This document shows, piece after piece, positions 56,371 through 64,000 of a stretch of 64,000 nucleotides of DNA; position 1 is the first letter of the stretch; the number at the start of each line of letters is the position of its first letter. The stretch covers positions 69,627,772 through 69,691,771 of the forward strand of contig NC_092051.1 of assembly GCF_003086295.3 (NCBI RefSeq), given 5' to 3'. The stretch comes from Arachis hypogaea. Lineage: Eukaryota; Streptophyta; Magnoliopsida; Fabales; Fabaceae. A program made the position numbers and the translations under genes. Below the pieces are notes generated by a model. That model was not told where the DNA came from and did not search any database. It saw only the letters and a program-made list of their open reading frames with translations.

Positions 56371-57229
56371 AAATAGTTATGGAAAAACAAAAAGCAACGC
56401 TTTTACCACACCAAACTTAGAAGGTTTTCTCGTCCTTGAGCAAAAGAAGAAATAAGGGAGTAGAAGAAAAAGAAATAGAGGAGATGGAGGGAGTTTAGTG
56501 GTTCAGCCAATGGGGAGAAGTAGTATTTGTGATATGTGGAAATGAAGGAGTGAAGAGGGGTTTATATAGGAGTGGAAAGAGAGGGTAGGGTTTGTGTAGT
56601 AGGGGTTGGGTTTGGGAGGGAAATGGTTTGAATTTGAATTTTGAGGTAGGTGGGGTTTTATGATGGATGGATGTGAATGGTTAAGAGAGTATGGAGAAGA
56701 GTGGTGGAGGTGATTGGTGAGGGGTATTTGGGGAAGGGTGTTATTGGAAAGTGTAAAGAAGCGAGAGAGAGTTGAGGTAGGTAGGGATCCTGTAGGGTCC
56801 ACAGATCCTGAGGTGTCAAGGATTTCTCATCCCTGCACCATGTTGGCGTGTAAATGCCCCTTGGAGTGCCAATCCTGGCGTTAAACGCCAGGTTGCTGCC
56901 CATTTCTGGCGTTTAACGCCAGTTTTTCTTCCCTTTTTGGCGTTTAAACGCCAGCTTGTTGCCCTTTTATGGTGATAAATGCCAGTCTGGTGCCCTTTTC
57001 TGGCGTTAAACGCCCAGAATGGTGCCAGACTGGGCGCTTAATGCCCATTCTGCTGCCCTTACTGGCGTTTAAACGCCAGTAAGATCATCATCCAGGGTGT
57101 GTTATTTTTAATGCTATTTTTTATTCTATTTTTGCTTTTTCAGTTGTTTTTGTGACTTCACATGATCATCAACCTAAAAAAAACATAAAATAACAATAGA
57201 AAATAGAAATTTAACATAGATAAATAAAA
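56371..57229 (-). other. Non-coding region before accessory ORF, element F
   Basis: Contains A-rich leader sequence and the palindrome array at 56865-57085. Open frames (Pro/Ser/His/Leu-rich) near 56503-56903 are low complexity. ACCAAACTTAG motifs, resembling the polypurine tract, are near 56401. Confidence 0.5.
56865..57085. repeat. GGCGTTTAAACGCC palindrome array of element F
   Basis: Six or seven copies of a perfect or near-perfect palindrome, CTGGCGTTTAAACGCCAG, spaced about 30-40 bp. The same word occurs in the LTR (62290-62395) and, degenerate, in the leader (60170-60260). Confidence 0.85.
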
Positions 57230-57247
57230 ATTGGGTTGCCTCCCAAC
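57230..57247 (-). other. Post-pol hairpin, element F
   Basis: Sense strand GTTGGG-AGGCAA-CCCAAT, 6-bp stem (first pair G-U), six-base loop, preceded by AAAGAAGCGCTT. Confidence 0.78.
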
Positions 57248-57344
57248 AAGCGCTTCTTTAATGTCAATGCTTGATAGTGGGCTCTTATGGAGCCTCACAG
57301 ATACTCAGAGCTTGATAATGGCCTCCCTACACCAAACTTAGAGT

Positions 57345-58304
57345 TTAAACGTGGGGCTCTGTTTTACTCTGCATTGAGAAAAGCTTGTCATGCTTCTTCT
57401 CCATGTGTGCATAAGGAGATCCTTGAGCCTTAAACACAAGGCATGCTTCATTCACTTGAATGACCAGCTTTCCTCTGTCAACATCAATCACAGCTTTTGC
57501 TGTGGCTAGGAAGGGTCTGCCAAGGATGATGGATTCATCCATATTCTTCCCAGTATCCAGGATTATAAAGTCAGCAGGGATGTAAAGGCCTTCAACCTTT
57601 ACCAAGACATCCTCTACAAGTCCATAAGCCTGCTTCCTTGAATTGTCTGTCATCTCTAGTGAGATTCTTGCAGCTTGCACCTCAAAGATCCCTAGCTTCT
57701 CCATTACAGAGAGGGGCATGAGGTTTATACTTGACCCTAGGTCACACAGAGCCTTCTCAAAGGTCATGGTGCCTATGGTACAGGGTATTGAGAACTTTCC
57801 AGGATCTTGTCTCTTCTGAGGTAATTTCAGTTGAGTTAGATCATTCAGTTCATTGATGAGCAATGGACGTTCATCCTCCCAAGTCTCATTACCAAATAAC
57901 TTGGCATTCAGCTTCATGATTGCTCCAAGGTACTTAGCAACTTGCTCTCCAGCAATATCTTCATCCTCTTCAGAGGAAAAATACTCATCAGAGCTCATGA
58001 ATGGCAGAAGTAGGTTCAGTGAAATCTCTATGGTCTCTATATGAGCCTCAGATTCCTTTGGTTCCTCATTAGGGAACTCCTTGGAGGCCAGTGGACGTCC
58101 ATTGAAGTCTTCCTCAGTGGAAATCACTGCCTTTCCATCCTCTATACATTCGGCCATGTGGGACATATTTATGGCCTTGCACTCTCTCTTGGGATTCTTT
58201 TCTGTATTGCTTGGGAGAGTTCTAGGAGGGAGTTCAGTAACTTTCTTACTCAGCTGACCCACCTGTGCCTCCAAATTTCTAATGGAGGACCTTGTTTCAG
58301 TCAT
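57345..58304 (-). CDS. pol: gag C-terminus and protease of element F
   Basis: 319 open codons. A heptad-like region (SSIRNLEAQVGQLSKKV), the conserved ECKAI linker, an acidic stretch (SSDEYFSSEEDED) and the protease with catalytic LCDLGSSINLMPLS and [17 protein letters not shown]. It ends at TEPHV; no RT follows. In another frame from the upstream gag, after a frameshift near 58320-58420. Confidence 0.83.
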   Translation of the reverse strand: MTETRSSIRNLEAQVGQLSKKVTELPPRTLPSNTEKNPKRECKAINMSHMAECIEDGKAVISTEEDFNGRPLASKEFPNEEPKESEAHIETIEISLNLLLPFMSSDEYFSSEEDEDIAGEQVAKYLGAIMKLNAKLFGNETWEDERPLLINELNDLTQLKLPQKRQDPGKFSIPCTIGTMTFEKALCDLGSSINLMPLSVMEKLGIFEVQAARISLEMTDNSRKQAYGLVEDVLVKVEGLYIPADFIILDTGKNMDESIILGRPFLATAKAVIDVDRGKLVIQVNEACLVFKAQGSPYAHMEKKHDKLFSMQSKTEPHV

Positions 58305-59550
58305 GAAACTTACTATGGCTGCTAAGCTAGAGAGACTCTGCTAAGAATTCTCTGTGTTGCTGAGAAGATGATGGAAAAGGCTTGCTATTGCTAAACCTAT
58401 TTCTTCCATCATTATTTTTGTTGAATCATTGTTGAGGCTTCTGTTGGTCCTTCCATGAGAGATTTGGATGAATTCTCCATGAAGGATTATAGGTGTTTCC
58501 ATAGGGTTCTCCCATGTAATTCACCTCTTCCATTGCAGGGTTCTCAAGATCATAAGCTTCTTCTTCAGAAGATGCTTCTTTATTATTGCCTGTTGCAGCT
58601 TGCATTCCAGATAGACTCTGAGAAATCATATTGACTTGCTGAGTCAATATTTTATTCTGAGCCAATATAGCATTCAGAGTATCAATCTCAAGAACTCCTT
58701 TCTTCTGAGTTGTCCCATTATTCACATGATTCCTTTCAAAAGTATACATGAATTGGTTATTTGCAACCATTTCAATGAGTTCCTGGGCTTCTTCAGGCGT
58801 CTTCTTCAGATGAAGAGATCCACCAGCAGAGTTGTCCAATGACATCTTGTACAGTTCAGACAGACCATCATAGAATATACATATGATGCTCCATTCTGAA
58901 AGCATGCCAGAAGGACACCTTCTGATCAATTGCTTGTATCTTTCCCAAGCTTCATAGAGGGATTCGCCTTCCTTCTGTCTGAAGGTTTAGACTTCCACTC
59001 TAAGCTTACTCAATTTTTGAGGTGGAAAGAAATTTGCCAAGAAGGCATTGACCAGTTTTTCCCAAGAGTTCAGGCTTTCTTTAGGTTGTGAGTCCAACCA
59101 AGTCCTAGCTCTGTCTCTTACAGCAAAAGGGAAGAGCATAAGTCTGTAGACCTCAGGGTCAACTCCATGGGTCTTAACAGTGTCATAGATTTGCAAGAAT
59201 TCAGCTAAAAACTGATGAGGATCTTCCAATGGAAATCCGTGATACTTACAATTCTACTGCATTAGAGAAACTAATTGAGGCTTAAGCTCAAAGTTGTTTG
59301 CTCCAATTGCAGGAATTGAGATGCTCCTTCCACAGAAGTCAGAAGAAGGTGCAATGAAGTCACCAAGCATCTTCCTTGCATTGTTAGCATTGTTGTTATT
59401 TTCGGCTGCCATGTCTTTTTCTTTTTTGAAAATTTCTGTTAGGTCCTCTCCAGAGAGTTGTGCTTTAGCTTCTCTTAGATTCCTCTTTAAGGTCCTTTCA
59501 AGTTCAGGATCAGCTTCAACAAGAATGCCTTTGTCCTTGTTCCTGCTCAT
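58305..59550 (-). pseudogene. gag: gag of element F, three stops
   Basis: ATG 59550 (MSRNKDKGILVEADPELERTL). One frame with stops at 59252-59254, 58985-58987 and 58424-58426, two of them where Gln is expected. The capsid block is present: NNFELKPQLVSLMQ, EDPHQFLAEFLQIYDTVKT, YRLMLFPFAVRDRARTWLDS and EAWERYKQLIRRCPSGM. A downstream helical region (KKTPEEAQELIEMVANNQF) precedes the frameshift. FIDEL-type gag, clearly diverged from the B/C/D/G type. Confidence 0.85.
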
Positions 59551-61170
59551 ATGAAAGAGAAGAGAATAAGAAAGTATGGAATCCTCTATATCACAGTATA
59601 GAGATTCCTTGAGGTGTCAGAGGAAAAGAAGAATAGAAGGATGAGGTAGAGAGGAGAATTCGAACTTATAGAGAGGGAGTGAGTCCGAATTGCTAAAAGA
59701 GGAGGAGTGTTAGTCCTTAAATAGAAAAAGGTGAGGAGGGAGAAGAATTTTTTAAAACAAATTTTGAAATAAAACTAAAATTTTTAAATAATTAAAAAGA
59801 ATCTTGAAAAAGTGGTTAGAATTCAAAAATTAGAGAGAAAAGTGATTAAGTGATTTTGAAAAAGATTTTAAAATTAACAATCAAAAAGATATGATTGAAA
59901 ATTATTTTGAAAAAGATGTGATTAAGAAGATATGATTCTGAAATTCAAATATTGAACCTTTCTTAACAAGGAAGTAACAAACTTGAAATTTTTTAATCAA
60001 ATCATTAATTGGTAGCAAGAATTTTCAAAAATAGTGAGAGAAAAATGGAAAAGATTTGATTTTGAAAAAGATATGATGAAAAAATATGATTTGAAAAAGA
60101 TTTGATTTTATAAAGTTATGAAAATTTGAAAAAGATTTGAATTGAAAACAAAATCTCCTTTCCTGTGCCATCCTGGCATTAAACGTCCAGAATGGTATCC
60201 ATTCTGGCGTTTAACACCCAACCAGACGCCAGTTTTCCTTCCTCACTGGGCGTTTTAAACGCCCAGATTTTTCTCTGTAATTCCTCTGCTGTAGGTTCTG
60301 AATCTTCAATTCTCTGTATTATTGACTTGAAAAGACATAATTTTGAAAAAAAATTTTGAATTTTTAATGATGAAAAACAACAGAATGAAACTAATCATGG
60401 AAAATCAAGATCAAAACAAATAATGCATGCAAGACACCAAACTTAGAAGTTTGTATACTAGGGACAATAACAATTTGAAAATGCATATGAAAAACAACAA
60501 AAGACACAAAACAAGAGAATTTAAAGATCAGAATTAAGAAAATCATCAAGAACAACTTGAAGATCAATGAAGAATATAATGCATAAAATTTCGAAAAATG
60601 CAAGAAAAAGAAAAACATGTAATTGACAGCAAACTTAAAGATTTGACACTAGACTTAAACAAAAAACACAGATTATTTTTTTTTTATTTTCATGGTTTTA
60701 TTAATTTTTTTGTATTTTTTCGAAAATTATTTGGAAAAAGAAAATAAGGAATTCAAAATTCTTAATGAGAATTCCAGGAATCATGCAATGTTAGTCTAAA
60801 ACTTCGGTCTAGGAATTAGACATGGCTTACTAGCCAGCCAAGCTTTCAGTGAGAGCTTCGGTCCAAAACACTAGACATGGCCAATGGCCAGCCAAGCTTT
60901 AGCAGATCATTATATTCAACAACAAGATTGATAGAAATCAATAAGCTCTTGTGATGATAAGTTGAAACCTCGGTCCAAAAGATTAGACATGGCTTCATAG
61001 CCAGCCAGACTTCAACAGATCATCATAAAACTCTAGAATTCATTCTTAAAAATTCTGAAAAAAAAAATTCTTTTTCGAAAATAAAATAAAAAAAATAAAA
61101 GCTTAAAATAAAATAAAATTACCTAATCTGAGCAACAAGATGAACCGTCAGTTGTCCAAACTCGAACAAT
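59551..61170 (-). other. Long 5' leader of element F
   Basis: About 1.6 kb non-coding. 59750-60140 is A-rich with repeated GAAAAAGATTTGATT units; palindrome words at 60170-60260; tandem repeat at 60801-61015; runs of A and T at 60670-60720 and 61055-61110. Confidence 0.65.
60801..61015 (-). repeat. Three-copy direct repeat in F leader
   Basis: Units near 60801, 60855 and 60966 share CTTCGGTC, TTAGACATGG and AGCCAGCCA. Unit length about 48 bp, imperfect; the third is separated by about 60 bp. Confidence 0.75.
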
Positions 61171-61187
61171 CCCCGACAACGGCGCCA
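61171..61187 (-). other. Primer binding site of element F
   Basis: Minus strand TGGCGCCGTTGTCGGGG, one mismatch (T for C) to the tRNA-Asp complement, 6 nt inside the LTR. Confidence 0.88.
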
Positions 61188-61193
61188 AAAACT

Positions 61194-62760
61194 TGGTACA
61201 CGAAATCGTGATCGCACACTTTTCACACAACTCCGTGCAGCTGACCAGCAAGTGCACTGGGTCGACCAAGTAATACCTTACGTAAGTAAGGGTCGATCCC
61301 ACGGAGATTGTCGGCCTGAAGCAAGCTATGGTCATCCTTGTAAATCTCCGTCAGGTGGATTCAAAAGGTTATGGGATTTTGATGATTAAAATATAATTAA
61401 AACATAAAATAAAGATAGAAATACTTATGTAATTCATTGGTAGGATTTCAGATAAGTGTATGGAGATGCTTATTGCTTCTAAACCTCTGCTTTCCTATTG
61501 CTTTCATCCAATCATGCGTACTCCTTTCCATGGCAAGCTGTATGTTGGGGGATCACCGTTGTCAATGGCTACCGTCCATCCTCTGAGTGAAAATGGTCCA
61601 AATGCGCTTTCACCGCATGGCTAATCATATGTCGGTTCTCTCTCATGTTGGAATAGGATCCATTGATCCTTTTGCGTCTGTCACTACGCCCAACACTCGC
61701 GAGTTTGAAGCTCGTCACAGTCATCCCATCCCAGATCCTGGTCAAAATACCCCAGACAAGGTTTAGACTTTCCGGATCTCAAGAATGCTGCCAATTGATT
61801 CTAGCTTATACCACGAAGACTCTAATCTCGAGGCTAAGAGATATGCATTCAAGCTCGTTTTCATGTAGAACAGAAGTGGTTGTCAGGCACGCGTTCATAA
61901 GTGAGAATGGTAATGAGCGTCACATAATCATCACATTCATCATGTTCTTGTGTGTGAATGAATATCTTAGAACAAGAATAAGCTTGAATTGAATAGAAAA
62001 ACAGTAGTAATTGCATTAATTCATGAAGAACAGCAGAGCTCCACACCTTAATCTATGGGGTGTAGAAACTCCACCGTCGAGAATACATAAGTGATAATGG
62101 TGTTCATTGGCTTCGGCCCCAGAGGGGGAACCAGAATAACCAAGATGAAAATACAATAGTAAAAGGTCCTATTTATAATGAACTAGTAACCTAGGGTTTA
62201 CAAAAATGAGTAAATGATGCAGAAATCCACTTCCTGGCCCACTTGGTGTGTGCTTGGGCTGAGCATTGAAGCTTTCACATGTAGAGGCTTTTCTTGGAGT
62301 TAAACGCCAGCTTTGGTGCCAGTTTGAGCGTTTAACTCCAGCTTTAATGCCAGAATAGGGTAGAAAGTTGGCGTTTAAACGCCAGTTTGCGTTATCAAAA
62401 ATCAGGCAAAGTATGGACTATTATATATTGCTGGAAAGCCCAGGATGTCTACTTTCCAACGCAATTGAGAGCGCACAAATTGGGCTTCTATAGCTCCAAA
62501 AAATCCATTTCGAGTGCAGGGAGGTCAGAATCCAATAGCATCTGCAGTTCTTTTTCAGCCTCTGAATCAGATTTTTGCTCAGGTCCCTCAATTTCAGCCA
62601 GAAAATACCTGAAATCACACAATAACACACAAACTCATAGTAAAATCTTGAAATGTGATTTTTATTTAAAAACTAATAAAAATATAATAAAAAGTAACTA
62701 AAATATACTAAAAACTACCTAAAAACTGTGCCAAAAAGCGTATAAATTATCCGCTCATCA
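61194..62760 (-). repeat. 5' LTR of element F
   Basis: Starts TGATGAGCGGATAATTTA at 62760 and ends GTGTACCA at 61194 (1,567 bp). 66-nt module at 62451-62516, palindromes at 62290-62395, TATAAATA at 62170-62177 (minus). The U5 part carries GTGGGATCGACCC near 61294. Confidence 0.9.
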
Positions 62761-64000
62761 CTCCCATTTCGCCATTTCCACGCCCACGCGTCACTGACGT
62801 GCATGCGTGGGCTACCCTGCATCAACCATCTTCTTTCTCATCTTCTTTCCATTTCTCTCCTTCTTCCCTTTTCTCTTCTTTTCTTTCCACCCTTCAAACA
62901 TCATCCAACACTACCAAACACCATGTAACACCATTTCTTTTAGTTAGTTAGTTAGTCTAATTTTTATTTAACTTTTGTTTTCTGTTATAAGTGTTGGATT
63001 ACTAATCTTGTTTACTATTTACTGTTGCTTATTACTAATACGATGTTAGTTTAACTTCATTGTTGTTAATTGTCATTGTTCGATTTCTTTGTTGAGGTTA
63101 TATTTGGTTACTTGGTTCAGAACTTTTCATGCTTAATGCTTTTGAATACCAAGTACTTGTTACATTTCCTTCATGCATCTTAAACTCTTTGAATTGCATG
63201 TTTTGGCCACCATGCATTCATCATCTATTGTTAGGCAATTGTACATTGTCAATGCATTTTTTTAGGTGATGCTTGTTTATGATTTACCCTTATCCACATC
63301 ACCTGTTTCATGCATTGAGATTGTGTGTGTGCGGAATTGGATCGAAAGCTTACCTAGTGACATATTTTTGAGCTTCCTAAGCTTTGTGGACCATGCTTGC
63401 TATGTGATTGATCTTAACTCTTATATCTCTTTCCCCTAAGTTCCATAGCACCCATGTGTTCCACTTTTATGTCACTTGGGTGTTGCAAAAAAATTCCAAA
63501 ATGTGTCATTGTTTGATGTCTAAGTTTCATATACCATTATGTTCATTAAGTTTACTTGCACATCAATCAATGTCCATTCATTATCCAATACACGATTGCT
63601 TGATTTTCGCTTGAATGCTTTCATGCTTCTTCACTACTTGTTTGGTTGCCTTAACCTACAAGTCTTTTAAAGTATTTCAAGCACACTAGAATGAGTGAAG
63701 TGTATGCTTTCTTTTGTGTAATTGTGACATAGCTTTTTATGCTAGTGTGTATGTGTTTTAAACCGTATACAACTTAGAACCCACACACTATTCTCTAATG
63801 TCACACTAATTCACTCACTCCATTCTAGTAATGTACCTCATTCCAACAACTTATGCTTCCTTACTTTTTTATGTTCTTATCTTACGGTGTTAATTTCTAT
63901 TTTTCATGACTAATGCACCATAAGCAAAAATGGATGCGGGAGGAAGAACACGCAGCACCGATTGATTTGCCAGTTGAAGGTGGCAATTCAAAGAGTCGCC
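62761..64000 (+). mobile_element. Element I: interior fragment resembling element H
   Basis: Starts in a short palindrome patch (CACGCCCACGCGTCACTGACG, 62780), then a C/T-rich run (62825-62890), then an AT-rich leader. It is the same order as 7700-8160 and 9740-10285 in element H, so it is probably the post-pol leader of a related element. An ATG at 63930 starts a short frame that stops after 11 codons; it may mark the start of a degraded accessory ORF that continues beyond the window. Nothing else is recognisable. Confidence 0.45.

Larger units (their letters stand above)
54866..62760 (-). mobile_element. Element F: FIDEL-like non-autonomous element (3' LTR missing)
   Basis: Minus-strand order: 5' LTR 62760-61194, primer site, long leader, gag-protease, post-pol hairpin, palindrome array, accessory ORF, 3' non-coding, then break at 54866. 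RT, RNase H and integrase are absent. It resembles what is known of non-autonomous partners of FIDEL, but the family name cannot be confirmed here. The right flank is CTCCC; the left end is lost. Confidence 0.82.

Noticed and set aside
53044..62760. Single FIDEL element with one LTR at each end
   Set aside because: The halves face opposite ways, meet at an internal breakpoint and have unrelated flanks.

Overview
This window is plant DNA, almost certainly from Arachis (peanut or a wild relative). It looks like a retrotransposon-packed, low-gene-density block. The strongest clue is the LTR beginning TGATGAGCGGATAATTTA, seen at 53044, 54243 and (minus strand) 62760. It matches what I know of the Arachis Ty3/gypsy family FIDEL. 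The other LTR families have the same peanut character: TGATAAACC starts, CpG-rich palindrome patches and tRNA-Asp primer sites. I found no ordinary host gene, rRNA, tRNA or CRISPR array. Essentially every coding trace is gag, protease, RT/RNase H, integrase, or the accessory 'envelope-position' ORF of Ty3/gypsy elements.

Layout, reconstructed mainly from LTR ends, primer sites and target-site duplications (TSDs). 1-7087: element A (minus), a deletion derivative with a gag-like ORF only. 7088-14834: element H (plus), 3' half only, with a degraded accessory ORF; it is interrupted by a solo LTR at 8163-9737 (TSD TTTAC). 14835-16022: part of an LTR (J, minus) into which H inserted. 16023-16527: one end of a CACTA DNA transposon. 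16528-21329: gag-pol of element B (plus), broken by the CACTA end, by a solo LTR K at 18871-20278 (TSD AAGGA), and cut off by element G. 21330-50820: element G (minus, full gag-pol), carrying two complete nested elements. These are D (22725-33955, minus, TSD ACGCC) in its 3' LTR and E (36310-44761, plus, TSD AACAT) in its integrase. 50820-53043: an inverted, head-to-head LTR plus gag (C). 53044-54865: a plus-strand FIDEL remnant. 54866-62760: a minus-strand FIDEL-like element F with gag-protease, accessory ORF and 5' LTR. 62761-64000: the middle of another element (I).

The elements look functionally complementary. D and F keep gag-protease and the accessory ORF but have lost RT, RNase H and the integrase core. 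E keeps RT, RNase H and integrase but has lost the capsid and protease. G and B carry gag-pol with scattered stops. Non-autonomous copies would need enzymes from relatives elsewhere. No copy in the window appears fully competent.

The less expected content is non-coding and shared between families. (1) A six-base-pair, six-loop RNA hairpin with covarying stem lies just after the pol stop in five elements. (2) A tetraloop hairpin with covarying stem lies 17-20 nt upstream of the 3' LTR in four elements. (3) A third hairpin lies directly after the accessory ORF in two elements. (4) A 66-nt LTR module has no length change in six copies from three families. (5) Each family has its own CpG-rich palindromic word, amplified in the LTR and often again inside the element. 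Together with a basic, non-membrane accessory protein kept by non-autonomous copies, point 5 suggests a family-specific protein/DNA-motif system. That function is inference only.
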